In this document: piece after piece, positions 16,219 through 24,297 of the stretch
Position numbering within the stretch: the stretch's first letter is position 1
Layout: each line of letters opens with the position of its first letter
Source of the DNA: Gemmatimonadota bacterium
GTDB taxonomy: Bacteria > Gemmatimonadota > Gemmatimonadetes > Gemmatimonadales > Gemmatimonadaceae
Assembly: GCA_016712265.1 (NCBI GenBank)
Contig: JADJRJ010000029.1
Span: 186,001 to 250,000 of the forward strand
DNA length: 64,000 nucleotides
Direction of reading: 5' to 3'
Made by a program: the position numbers and the translations under genes
The notes under the pieces: generated by a model
Database searches by the model: none
Told to the model about the DNA's origin: nothing
Seen by the model: the letters and a program-made list of their open reading frames with translations, nothing else

Positions 16219-16890
16219 ATGACGATGATGAAACGTGCCACCACCGCGGCCCTGGTCCTGTTCTCGCTGACCGCGTGCGCCACCAAGGGATTTGTGCGCC
16301 GCGAGCTGGACACCGGTATCACCACCGAGCGGACCCAGCGTGCGTCCGCTGATAGCGTGATCAACAACGAGCTGGCCGCACAGGGCGCCAAGGTCACCGG
16401 CCTCGCCGGTGAGCTGGCGACGCTCAAGATGGACGTGGCCGCGCTGCGCCGTGACCTGACCACCTTGCGAACCGAGTTCGGCGCCAAGATCACCGCGATG
16501 GAGAACGGGATGAAGTTCGCGTTCCCCGTGACCTTCGGCTTTGACGATGCCACGGTCCGTGACGAAGACCGCGCGTCGCTGGATCGCTTTGTGCAGGTTG
16601 TCAACACGTACTACGGCGGATCACTGGTGACGGTGGAAGGATTCGCGGATCCCGCCGGGTCGCCGCGCTACAACATGCAGCTCTCCCAGCGCCGCGCCGA
16701 GAGCGTCTCGGCCTACCTTGCTCAAGCAGGGATCACGGGCGTGTCGCTGCGCGCGATCGGAATGGGCGAAGTTCGCCAGGTAGTCGAAGGCGCTGAGCGG
16801 GACATGCCCGGGGCACAGGCCAATCGGCGTGTGGTGTTCGTCGTCGAGACCAAGGGCGCGAACTCCGCCGTGGTGTCGTCGATCCAGTAA
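16219..16890 (+). CDS. OmpA-domain (Pal-like) lipoprotein
   Basis: A 223-residue lipoprotein with signal peptide ending in LFSLTAC. Start ATG at 16219 is chosen because it has a GAGAGGGG Shine-Dalgarno sequence at six bases and directly precedes the signal peptide. After the lipid anchor comes a helical segment with heptad-like Leu/Val/Ala spacing (about residues 45-100, probably a coiled coil). Then follows an OmpA-C peptidoglycan-binding domain: VTVEGFADPAGSPRYNMQLSQRRAESV, with the Asp and Arg that bind diaminopimelate, and the GMGE turn. It would tether the outer membrane to the wall. It has the domain of Pal but is not near tol genes. Confidence 0.88.
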   Translation: MTMMKRATTAALVLFSLTACATKGFVRRELDTGITTERTQRASADSVINNELAAQGAKVTGLAGELATLKMDVAALRRDLTTLRTEFGAKITAMENGMKFAFPVTFGFDDATVRDEDRASLDRFVQVVNTYYGGSLVTVEGFADPAGSPRYNMQLSQRRAESVSAYLAQAGITGVSLRAIGMGEVRQVVEGAERDMPGAQANRRVVFVVETKGANSAVVSSIQ

Positions 16891-16909
16891 CCGCGCCTCG
16901 TGCGGATCT

Positions 16910-16937
16910 AGTGGCCTCCCCGGGTGGGGAGGCCACT
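16910..16937 (+). terminator. Strong 12-bp hairpin after the OmpA lipoprotein
   Basis: Perfect 12-base-pair stem AGTGGCCTCCCC / GGGGAGGCCACT with a GGGT loop, 19 bases past the stop. There is no T tract, as is common for hairpin terminators in high-GC genomes. It separates the lipoprotein from the tRNA-Lys gene. Confidence 0.7.
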
Positions 16938-17053
16938 GTGCTATCGGGGCCACGGGGGCGCCGGACCCCGTGGCCCGTGCCTCAGGCGACCGAGGCCTGG
17001 CACGGGTGACTCGGCGAGGCGAACGGACTAACTTGGCATCGGTCGCATCACGC

Positions 17054-17126
<73 letters not shown>

Positions 17127-17147
17127 TTTCGCCCCCCCAGACCCCTC

Positions 17148-17795
17148 GTGTACGCACCCCTGCCTGGCGACCGCGTCGTGGTCTTTGCCCGCGCGCCAGA
17201 ACTTGGACGGGTCAAGACCCGGCTCGCTGCCACCGTTGGGCAGGAGCACGCCCTCGCGATCTACGTGCACTTGGCGGAGCGTGTAACCAAGGCCGTCGCA
17301 GGGGGCCCCTGGAAGCTGGAGATTCGGTGCGCACCCGATGACGCTGTCCCCGCCGTGTCCGCCTGGCTTGGCGGCGGGGCCGATGTGCTGGCCCAGGGAC
17401 AGGGTGACCTCGGCGAGCGGCTGACGCGCGCTATGTCGGCCCACTTCGAGACCGGGAAGGGGCGGCTGGTGATCATTGGGACCGACTGCCCGGACGTGGA
17501 CGCCAGCGTGATTCGGGAGGCGTTTGCCGCGTTGGAAGGAGCGGATGTGGTTTTTGGGCCGGCCCTCGACGGCGGGTACTATCTCGTGGGCTGCGGCCTT
17601 AGCGCCCCTGAGATTTTTCAGGCGGTCCCATGGAGCGCGGCGGACACGCTGGCCGTGTCCCGTGAGCGCGCGAGGGCCGCTGGGTACCAGGTCCAGATGC
17701 TGGCACCGAAGCGAGATATCGACACAGAGGCGGACTGGCTCGCGTGGCGCGAGGCCTCACCTGGGATGGGCGATGCGGACGCAGGCGGAAGGTGA
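17148..17795 (+). CDS. MobA-like glycosyltransferase, rSAM/selenodomain-associated type 1
   Basis: A 215-residue nucleotidyl/glycosyltransferase-A fold protein of the DUF2064 (TIGR04282-like) family. VVVFARAPELGRVKTRLA is the family N-terminal signature. LGERLTRAM and IIGTDCPDVDASVI (the DxD-like nucleotide-metal site) follow, then VFGPALDGGYYLVGC and KRDIDTEADW. Members usually occur with ArsS-type radical SAM enzymes and are proposed to act in arsenosugar building, although the chemistry of this family is not settled. It starts with GTG just after tRNA-Lys. The partner type-2 transferase is 0.9 kb downstream on the other strand. Confidence 0.85.
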   Translation: MYAPLPGDRVVVFARAPELGRVKTRLAATVGQEHALAIYVHLAERVTKAVAGGPWKLEIRCAPDDAVPAVSAWLGGGADVLAQGQGDLGERLTRAMSAHFETGKGRLVIIGTDCPDVDASVIREAFAALEGADVVFGPALDGGYYLVGCGLSAPEIFQAVPWSAADTLAVSRERARAAGYQVQMLAPKRDIDTEADWLAWREASPGMGDADAGGR

Positions 17796-17883
17796 CTATC
17801 CTGTCACTGCCTTGGGTGGTGAGTCCTCCGCCTCACCCTCAGCGTGACTGCTCCCTCGTGCCTCCTCCTTCCCTGCCGCGCTC

Positions 17884-18570
17884 GTGAAGCCTTTCGTCCG
17901 CCTTGGTACCGCCCACACGCCGAGTGGCACGAAGCTGGAGTTTTTTCGCCATGATCGAGACTACGTGATTTGGGCGGATGGCATCGAATTGATGTCGACG
18001 CGCCGGCACTATTCGGAGGATCGATTGGCCGAGCTGGCGTGTGCGCCGCTGACCCACGTGCCGGGGGCACGCGTGCTTGTGGGTGGGCTCGGGCTGGGGT
18101 TCACGCTGAAGGCGGCGCTCAGGCACCTGGGGACGGACGCGGAGGCCGTCGTGGCCGAGTTGGTTCCCGAGGTGATCGCGTGGAACGCCGAGGCCTCATA
18201 CGGGTTGGCGTACGAGGCGATGTCGGACCCCAGGGTGCAGGTGGTACAGGCCGACGTGGTGGAGGTGTTGCGAGCGCAACGCGCCGCATTCGATGCGATC
18301 ATGCTCGACACGGACAATGGGCCGGACGGCATGCTCATGAAGGAGAATGCGTCGCTGTACTCGTCGACCGGGATCGCGAGCACGATCGCCGCCCTGCGTC
18401 CGGGGGGCCGGATTGCGTATTGGTCGGTTGGCGAGGATCGCGCCTTTGTTGGGGCGCTGCAGCGAGCGGGCCTCGTGGTCGAGACCTTCCGTGAGCGGGC
18501 GCACGCGACGTCGGGCCCCAAACACGTGCTGTTCCTCGCGACGCCGCGCCTGACGACCGGTAGGGACTAA
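17884..18570 (+). CDS. Spermidine-synthase-like SAM-binding protein
   Basis: A 228-residue class I SAM-dependent fold related to spermidine synthase. It has the glycine-rich loop VLVGGLGLGFTL, then VVAELVPEVIAWN (acidic end of strand 2, a ribose contact), VVQADVVEVL, and IMLDTDNGPDG in place of the polyamine-synthase catalytic loop. It could be a methyltransferase or an aminopropyl- or aminocarboxypropyl-transferase. It is not a recognisable ArsM: it lacks that enzyme's set of conserved arsenite-binding cysteines. GTG start. It is placed between the two transferases of the arsenosugar-type island, so a role there is possible but unproven. Confidence 0.7.
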   Translation: MKPFVRLGTAHTPSGTKLEFFRHDRDYVIWADGIELMSTRRHYSEDRLAELACAPLTHVPGARVLVGGLGLGFTLKAALRHLGTDAEAVVAELVPEVIAWNAEASYGLAYEAMSDPRVQVVQADVVEVLRAQRAAFDAIMLDTDNGPDGMLMKENASLYSSTGIASTIAALRPGGRIAYWSVGEDRAFVGALQRAGLVVETFRERAHATSGPKHVLFLATPRLTTGRD

Positions 18571-18668
18571 TGTGCCGATGCTGCGGTCGGCGTCGTGCGT
18601 CGCTGGCGAGCGCTGGTGGTGCTGAGGTACCGCCCGAGCGATGCAGGGTTAGACGACGGCGCGCCGCA

Positions 18669-19397
18669 TCAGGCGCCCGCGTTCGGGCGGGCCGGAGCAG
18701 GGGGCCGATACTGCTCGGCCAAGGCTACCGGATCGGCGCCCGCCAGGAAACGGAGGAGGATCCAAAGGTTGCGCGCACTTCGTCGCCACGGTCCGTCGCG
18801 GTGCCACCGTCTTGCCGATACCTCGACTGTCACGGGGAGCAGGCCGATGGGGGAGATCCTGCGCAACCGGAGTGCGAGCGCCACATCCTCCATGAGCGGG
18901 ATGTCGTCGTAGCCGCCCGCGCGGTCGAGCACGGCCCGTGGCACGAGCAGTCCCTGATCCCCATAGGGCAGGGCAAACGCCCGTGATCGGAGGTTGGCCC
19001 CTGCCTCAATGAGCCGAAAGGGCCAGCCGTCATCCTGTATGGCGAGCCGACAGGCATACGGCCGCGTCAGCCCGTCCCGAACACACCGCGCTACCATGGC
19101 GCTGGTGGTCGCCGGGACGCGCGCGTCGGCATGGAGGACCCAGAGAGCAGGCGCTCGGGCCTCGGCGACGCCGGCCCGTAGCTGACGGCCCCGGCCGAGG
19201 CCGGACGCGACGACGCGAGCGCCTCGCGCCGTCGCAATCGCCCTCGTTCCGTCTCCGCTCCCACCGTCCGCCACCAGGATCTCCACGTCGCCCTCGGCGA
19301 CCAGCGGGGCGAGGTCGTCCAGGAGGCTGGGCAGGGTCGTGCCTTCGTTGATGGTCGGGATCACGACCGACAGCGCGAGGGACGGTGTGACGGGCAT
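18669..19397 (-). CDS. Family 2 glycosyltransferase, rSAM/selenodomain-associated type 2
   Basis: A 242-residue GT2 enzyme. The N-terminal LSVVIPTINEGTTLPSLLDDL, ILVADGGSGDGT (nucleotide-sugar binding) and VLHADARVP (the DxD-type metal motif) are followed by LPYGDQGLLVPRA and LMEDVALALRLR, the ED(x)D acceptor-site acidic motif. The overall pattern is that of TIGR04283 (transferase 2, rSAM/selenodomain-associated). It is on the minus strand, divergent from the AhpD-like and arsS genes, with 146 bases between the starts that should hold both promoters. It probably moves a sugar in the island's pathway; donor and acceptor are unknown. Confidence 0.85.
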   Translation of the reverse strand: MPVTPSLALSVVIPTINEGTTLPSLLDDLAPLVAEGDVEILVADGGSGDGTRAIATARGARVVASGLGRGRQLRAGVAEARAPALWVLHADARVPATTSAMVARCVRDGLTRPYACRLAIQDDGWPFRLIEAGANLRSRAFALPYGDQGLLVPRAVLDRAGGYDDIPLMEDVALALRLRRISPIGLLPVTVEVSARRWHRDGPWRRSARNLWILLRFLAGADPVALAEQYRPPAPARPNAGA

Positions 19398-19543
19398 GCG
19401 TCGGAAGGTGGTTGTCGCGCGTGGTTTCGGCTACGGAGATTGCGGCAATCCGCCCGGTGACCCGCGACGTAGCTTGGGGAACTCCCAGATGCCCTTCTGG
19501 CTTGGAGAGCATAGCCAAACCCCACCGTCTTGACGCCCCGCCC

Positions 19544-19885
19544 ATGACCGAACGCCCCAACTACTACCACCAGCACGACCTCGGCAAGTTTGGCGAGATC
19601 GCTACCGGCAATGCGGAGCTCGCGTCGAAGTTCTTTGCCTGGTACAACGCGGTCTTCGCGGAGGGGGCACTCACGGCGCGAGAGAAATCGCTGATTGCCC
19701 TGGCGGTTGCCCACGCGGTGCAGTGTCCGTATTGCATCGACGCCTACTCGAAGGACGCGCTGGAGAAGGGCTCGAACTTGAATGAGATGACCGAGGCGGT
19801 GCACGTATCAGCAGCGATCCGGGGCGGGGCCTCCCTGGTGCATGGGGTCCAGATGCTGAATCACGTCAGCGACCTGGGGATGTAA
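19544..19885 (+). CDS. Arsenosugar-biosynthesis-associated AhpD-like peroxidase protein
   Basis: A 113-residue carboxymuconolactone decarboxylase/AhpD-fold protein of the TIGR04169-like group that accompanies ArsS. The redox pair is CPYC (C61, C64) in AHAVQCPYCIDAYSK. As I recall it, some relatives carry selenocysteine at one of these positions, hence the 'selenodomain' name; here both are cysteine. The ATG at 19544 gives the family start MTERPNYYHQHDL; the frame is open 44 codons further up without similarity. No Shine-Dalgarno sequence is visible. The stop overlaps the arsS start (TAATG), so the two proteins are coupled and probably work together. Confidence 0.87.
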   Translation: MTERPNYYHQHDLGKFGEIATGNAELASKFFAWYNAVFAEGALTAREKSLIALAVAHAVQCPYCIDAYSKDALEKGSNLNEMTEAVHVSAAIRGGASLVHGVQMLNHVSDLGM

Positions 19886-20940
19886 TGGGGCGCATCCTCG
19901 CTACCCTCGAGAAGCGCCTCGCGCCATTGTCGTCGGCGGACGCCCAGCTCGATCGACTGCACCAGGTCGCCCTGCCGTCCTCCTTCGCGGAGTCCCTGGC
20001 CACGGCGGGGCTGTTCCCGTTGCGCGCCACCGGCGTGGATATCCTGCAGATCAACGTCGGGCGACGCTGCAACCAGACCTGCCGCCACTGCCATGTGGAC
20101 GCCGGGCCGGACCGGAAGGAGGTGATGCCCCGAGAGGTACTGGAGGCGTGCCTGACCTTTCTTGGGACGCATCGGGTGCGGACCTTTGACATCACGGGCG
20201 GCGCGCCGGAGCTGCACCCCGACTTTCGCGAGATCGTGTCGCGCGGGGCCGGCAGCGGTGCCCACGTGATGCACCGCTGCAACCTTACCGCCATCCTCCT
20301 GCCCAACTACTCCGACATCCCGGCCCTGCTGGCCCGCCATCGCGTTGAGGTAGTCGCCTCCTTGCCCTACTTCCAGTCGAGCGAAACGGACGCGCAGCGT
20401 GGGGAAGGAGTCTTTGAGGAGTCGATCGAGGCGTTGCGGCTGCTGAACGGCTTGGGATACGGGCGTGGGGAGGGTCTGCAGCTCAACCTGGTGGCCAATC
20501 CGGTGGGCACCTTCCTCCCAGGGAACCAGGAGGCCCTGGAGGCTCGCTGGAAGAAGGAGATGCTGCGTCGCTATGGGATCACGTTCGACCGGTTGTACAC
20601 GATCACCAACATGCCGATCTCGCGTTTCCTGGAGTTCCTGGATGAGCGGGGGAAGGTCGAGGAGTACCTCACCATGTTGGCGAACGCCTTCAATCCCTCG
20701 GCGGCGGCCGGGGTGATGTGCCGCGGAACGTTGAGCGTGTCGTACGATGGCGCCCTCCACGACTGCGACTTTAACCAGATGCTCGAGATGCCGCTGGCCG
20801 GGTTGGCGCCGCGGACGATTTTCGAGGCGCTCGAACCCGAAGGGCTCGCCGCCCTGTCGTCGCGCGAGATCGCGATTGCGCCGCACTGCTATGGGTGTAC
20901 GGCGGGGGCGGGGAGTTCGTGCGGGGGGGCGGTAGCTTAA
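19885..20940 (+). CDS. arsS: Arsenosugar biosynthesis radical SAM protein ArsS
   Basis: A 351-residue radical SAM enzyme of the ArsS (TIGR04167-like) family. Characterised members join the 5'-deoxyadenosyl group of SAM to dimethylarsenite, giving the precursor of arsenosugars. The 4Fe-4S site is C62-C66-C69 (CNQTCRHC). DITGGAPELHPDF follows, the GGE-like SAM-binding strand with Ala-Pro-Glu typical of this family. The tail is Cys-rich: GVMCRGTLSVSYDGALHDCDFNQ and a final CYGC...SSCGG, as expected for auxiliary cluster or arsenic binding. It is coupled to the AhpD-like gene. No arsM is in the window, so the methylated arsenic substrate must come from elsewhere. Confidence 0.88.
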   Translation: MGRILATLEKRLAPLSSADAQLDRLHQVALPSSFAESLATAGLFPLRATGVDILQINVGRRCNQTCRHCHVDAGPDRKEVMPREVLEACLTFLGTHRVRTFDITGGAPELHPDFREIVSRGAGSGAHVMHRCNLTAILLPNYSDIPALLARHRVEVVASLPYFQSSETDAQRGEGVFEESIEALRLLNGLGYGRGEGLQLNLVANPVGTFLPGNQEALEARWKKEMLRRYGITFDRLYTITNMPISRFLEFLDERGKVEEYLTMLANAFNPSAAAGVMCRGTLSVSYDGALHDCDFNQMLEMPLAGLAPRTIFEALEPEGLAALSSREIAIAPHCYGCTAGAGSSCGGAVA

Positions 20941-21003
20941 GGAGCTGGTGAATGGGGCTGGGGGCTTGCGGTGTTTAGCTCGCGGGTCTGACGTCTGCCG
21001 GTC

Positions 21004-22563
21004 CTATTTCACCCACCTGAAGTACGCCTGAAACAGCTTGCGCACCGTTGGTGTCAACTTGCGGCGACGCCAGAGGTCGGCGGCTTTGCGAAAGACCTCG
21101 CCTTGGGTCGGGTAGGGGTGGATCGTTTGGCCGATCTTCGACAGGCCGATCCCAGCGGTCATGGCAAGGGTGATTTCTCCGATCATGTCACCCGCGTGTT
21201 CGGCGACGAGGGTAGCCCCGACAATCCGATCGGTGCCCTTGGCGAGGATCACTTTGAGGAACCCTTCCTCCTCGCCATCGAGGATGGCCCGGTCGTTGTC
21301 ATGAAACGGAACCATTACGGTGTCGACCTCGGTTCCTGCCTTGCGAGCGTCGGCCTCAGTCAGGCCCACGTGCGCCAGCTCGGGCGAGGTGTACGTGGCC
21401 CAGGGGATGACCAGGCGCGAGGCTTTCGCGCGCCCGAAGAAGAGTGCGTTCTGCACGACCGTGCGAGCCTGGAAGTCGGCGGCGTGGGTGAACTTGTAGG
21501 CGGAACAGATGTCACCGACCGCGTAGACGGCGGGGTTGGACGTCTGCAGGCGGTCATCCACCGTGACTCCGGCCTTGTCGAACGCGACGCCCGCGACGTC
21601 GAGGCCGAGCCCTTCGACGTTCGGGGCACGACCGATGGCGACCAGCAGGGCATCACCTTCGATCGTGCGCGACTGGCCTTCCACAGTCACATGGATGACG
21701 CGCTGTTGCCCGCGACGTTCGATCCGAGAGATGGCGGCGTTGCCCACGAACTCGACGCCGCTCGCGCGCAATGCGGCCTCCACCACCCGCGACGCGTCGG
21801 CATCCTCGCGTGGCAGGATGCGGGGGCTCATGTCGACGAGGGTGACGCGGGCCCCGAATCGCGCGAACGATTGGGCCATCTCGCAGCCGATCGGGCCCGC
21901 GCCGATGACCAGGAGGTGATCTGGGCGCTCGGTCAGCGAGAACACGGTCTCATTCGTCAGGTACCCGGCATCCGCGAGCCCGGGGATGGGCGGCGCGGCA
22001 GCACGAGCGCCGGTGGCGATGACGGCCCGGCGGAACGCCAATCGCGCACCGTTGACGTCGATGGCGTCCCGGGAGACAAACGAACCGTTGCCGATAAAGA
22101 CGTCGACGCCGAGGTCACGGTAGCGAGGGGCGCCGTCGACCGGGGCAATGCGGGCACGGAGGCGACGCATGCGCTCCATGGCGGCGGCAAAGTCCCCGTC
22201 GCCCGTGGACGCCGGCCCATGAAAGCGGCTGGCGGATTCACGAGCCGACGCCCAGCTGCGCGCGGCGCGGATCACCCCCTTGGACGGGACGCACCCGACA
22301 TTCAGGCAATCGCCGCCCATGAGGTGTCGCTCGATGAGCGCCACCCTGGCGCCGAGCCCGGCGGCCGCGGCCGCGGTCACCAGGCCGCCAGTACCTGCGC
22401 CAATGACGACCAGGTGATATCGGTCCTGCGGCGTTGGATTCTGCCAGTCCGCCGGGTGCACATGGGAGGCCAGCAGCTGATTCGCCTCCCCAAATGGAAC
22501 AAGCGCGGGGGAGTGCGCCTGCGGGTGTTGAGCGACGCCGCGGGCAGGTGCGAAGCTGGTCAT
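21004..22563 (-). CDS. MerA-like FAD-dependent disulfide oxidoreductase
   Basis: A 519-residue class I pyridine-nucleotide-disulfide oxidoreductase. The FAD-binding GAGTGG loop is at 55-60 and the redox disulfide C86/C91 in GGDCLNVGCVPSKG. The NAD(P)H-binding loop is VIGAGPIGCEMAQ, then VYAVGDI, and the C-terminal dimer motif is IHPYPTQGE. Compared with mercuric reductase it lacks the N-terminal heavy-metal domain and the C-terminal Cys pair that takes Hg(II). Mercury reduction is therefore doubtful. The 50-residue N-terminal extension is of unknown use. The gene is two bases downstream of the TVP38 gene, the same pairing seen in many arsenosugar-type clusters and cyanobacteria. Confidence 0.85.
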   Translation of the reverse strand: MTSFAPARGVAQHPQAHSPALVPFGEANQLLASHVHPADWQNPTPQDRYHLVVIGAGTGGLVTAAAAAGLGARVALIERHLMGGDCLNVGCVPSKGVIRAARSWASARESASRFHGPASTGDGDFAAAMERMRRLRARIAPVDGAPRYRDLGVDVFIGNGSFVSRDAIDVNGARLAFRRAVIATGARAAAPPIPGLADAGYLTNETVFSLTERPDHLLVIGAGPIGCEMAQSFARFGARVTLVDMSPRILPREDADASRVVEAALRASGVEFVGNAAISRIERRGQQRVIHVTVEGQSRTIEGDALLVAIGRAPNVEGLGLDVAGVAFDKAGVTVDDRLQTSNPAVYAVGDICSAYKFTHAADFQARTVVQNALFFGRAKASRLVIPWATYTSPELAHVGLTEADARKAGTEVDTVMVPFHDNDRAILDGEEEGFLKVILAKGTDRIVGATLVAEHAGDMIGEITLAMTAGIGLSKIGQTIHPYPTQGEVFRKAADLWRRRKLTPTVRKLFQAYFRWVK

Positions 22564-22565
22564 GT

Positions 22566-23204
22566 TCAGGCGATACCCTGGAGGGCCTTGCGAGCAAGGC
22601 GAGTGACGATGGTGGTAACGGCAACCGTGGCGACGAGTCCCAGCGCGAGGACCGCGTAGTATCCGGCGTCCCTGGGCGGCGCGGCGCCGCCAGCAAGCGC
22701 CGCGACGTCACCAGCCAGCTTGCCGTAGTAGACATACAGGAGGGTGCCCGGGAGCATGCCGACCGAGGCGAGGGCGTAGTCCCCCAGGCGTACCTGGGTC
22801 AGCCCGAGGGCGTAGTTCAACAGGTTGAATGGGAACACGGGACTCAGCCGCAACAGAAAAACAATGCGTCGCCCCTGCGACGCGATGGCGTGGTCGATCG
22901 ACGCGAACTTCGCGTTGCCGGCGATGCGCTTTTCGACGAGCCCCCGCGCGAGGTAGCGCGACACGAGAAAAGCGGCGGTCGCGCCCGCCGTGGCGGCAAT
23001 GAAGACGAACGCTGTGCCGCGTGCGAGGCCGAAGATCGCCCCCGCGGCCAGGGTGAGCAACGACCCGGGGATGAAGGCCACGGTGGCCACCACATACCCG
23101 ACGATGAACACGACTGGTCCAAGCGCACCTAACCCGTTCACCCATTGTGCGAAGGCGGGTACGTAGCCGCCCACCGACCGCCCCACGGCGAGGAGGGCAC
23201 CCAC
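22566..23204 (-). CDS. TVP38/TMEM64 (DedA-like) membrane protein
   Basis: A 212-residue integral membrane protein of the SNARE-associated/VTT family. Typical blocks are VVATVAFIPGSLLTLAAGAIFG, GATAAFLVSRYLAR, RIVFLLRLSPVFPFNLLNYALG and a closing helix near the C terminus. Family members act in lipid scrambling or small-solute handling. The annotated start is a GTG at 23204. A better-looking N terminus (ATG 23286) exists upstream in another frame and would join by a one-base shift in a GGTGGGTGGGTG repeat (see findings). It is followed immediately by the flavoprotein gene and divergent from the DUF547 gene. Confidence 0.82.
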   Translation of the reverse strand: MGALLAVGRSVGGYVPAFAQWVNGLGALGPVVFIVGYVVATVAFIPGSLLTLAAGAIFGLARGTAFVFIAATAGATAAFLVSRYLARGLVEKRIAGNAKFASIDHAIASQGRRIVFLLRLSPVFPFNLLNYALGLTQVRLGDYALASVGMLPGTLLYVYYGKLAGDVAALAGGAAPPRDAGYYAVLALGLVATVAVTTIVTRLARKALQGIA

Positions 23205-23240
23205 CCACCGTCAGGGCGGCAAGCCGCCCGAGTCGTGCGA

Positions 23241-23267
23241 GGGGGGAGGGGGGGGAGGCGGGCACGG
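23241..23267 (+). other. G-rich tract able to form a G-quadruplex
   Basis: A run of G6-A-G8-A-GG-C-GGG-CAC-GGG on the plus strand, in the 261-base gap between the divergent TVP38 and DUF547 genes. At least four runs of three or more Gs with short loops meet the usual G-quadruplex pattern. The rest of this gap (23205-23465) holds the possible missing TVP38 N terminus and the DUF547 leader, and I see no clear promoter in it. Confidence 0.4.
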
Positions 23268-23465
23268 GTGGAACGCGAGAGGTCATGGAGAGGAACGGTC
23301 TGGGGATGGACCGTATACGTCGGGACCGGGGGAAGTGGATCTGTCCGCATGGGCGTGCCGTACCGCAATCCGATCGCCACCGCGCGGCGTAGGATGCGGG
23401 TACGTCACCACCCTCTTGTCAACTCAATACGGTGGCCCACCGACCGCCACCGCCGGAGAGCGATA

Positions 23466-24284
23466 ATGCTGCATGTAATCCGCGTAGCGAACGCAAGGTT
23501 CCTGATGCCGACGGTGTTCCTGCTCGCGGCCGGCTCCGTAGACGCACAGGCTGTCGACCACGCCCCGTTCGACCAGCTGCTGCGCGCGCACGTGGTCGAC
23601 GGGATGGTGGACTACGACGCCTTTGCGAAGGCCCCCGCGTTTGCACGGTACCTCGCGACGCTCAACGCGACCGATCCGGCTCGTCTCGGTCGCGACGAGC
23701 AACTGGCATTCTGGATCAACGCCTACAACGCCTACACGATCCAGCTCATCAACACGCATGGCGAGCGCCAGTCGATCCGCAACATCAACAAGTCGATCGG
23801 CTTCGTGAAGGCCTACGGTCCCTGGAAGGAGAAGCTTGCCATGGTCGGGGGCAAGGCCTACGGCCTCGACGAGATCGAGCAGGACATCATCCGGCCCACC
23901 TTCAAGGAACCCCGGATCCACTTTGCGCTGGTGTGTGCGGCCATGGGATGCCCGCCGCTCCGCCGCGAGGCGTTTGTGGCGAGCCGACTTGATGCGCAGC
24001 TCGAGGACCAGGGGCGCGAGTTCGTGACGCGCCAACCGACAAAAAACCGGGTCGACGTTGCGTCCAAGACCGTGTACCTGAGCCCCGTGTTCATCGGCTT
24101 TCGCGACTACATCAAGGACTTTGGTGGTAGCGAGGCCGCCGTCGGCCGGTATGTGGCGCGCTACTACGCCGATGGTCCCGAGAAACAGCTGTTGCTGAGT
24201 GGGGCCTTCAAGGTGAAGGAGACCAACTACGACTGGACGCTCAATTCCCAGGAAAACGCCCGCAAGCTGAAGACAGCCAGGTAG
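23466..24284 (+). CDS. Secreted DUF547 protein
   Basis: A 272-residue exported protein of the DUF547 family. The ATG at 23466 has a GGAGAG Shine-Dalgarno sequence at five bases and a signal peptide (FLMPTVFLLAAGSVDAQA). Family blocks are LAFWINAYNAYTIQLI, YGLDEIEQDIIRP and HFALVCAAMGCPPLRREAF with its conserved CAAxGCP. A Cys/His/Asp arrangement in the family suggests papain-like or transglutaminase-like chemistry, but no activity is established. It ends 13 bases before the second radical SAM gene, so the two are probably co-transcribed. DUF547 genes are recurrent neighbours of TVP38/ArsS-type clusters. Confidence 0.87.
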   Translation: MLHVIRVANARFLMPTVFLLAAGSVDAQAVDHAPFDQLLRAHVVDGMVDYDAFAKAPAFARYLATLNATDPARLGRDEQLAFWINAYNAYTIQLINTHGERQSIRNINKSIGFVKAYGPWKEKLAMVGGKAYGLDEIEQDIIRPTFKEPRIHFALVCAAMGCPPLRREAFVASRLDAQLEDQGREFVTRQPTKNRVDVASKTVYLSPVFIGFRDYIKDFGGSEAAVGRYVARYYADGPEKQLLLSGAFKVKETNYDWTLNSQENARKLKTAR

Positions 24285-24297
24285 CCCGGTGCAAGGC

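Noticed and set aside
16910..16937. Attenuator or riboswitch for the tRNA-Lys region
   Set aside because: A simple 12-bp hairpin after a stop codon is best explained as a terminator; no second alternative stem is visible.
17884..18570. ArsM arsenite methyltransferase
   Set aside because: The fold is SAM-binding, but the conserved arsenic-binding cysteines are lacking and the loops resemble spermidine synthase.
21004..22563. Mercuric reductase
   Set aside because: The redox CxxxxC is present, but the heavy-metal N-terminal domain and C-terminal Cys pair needed for Hg(II) are absent, and no mer genes are nearby.
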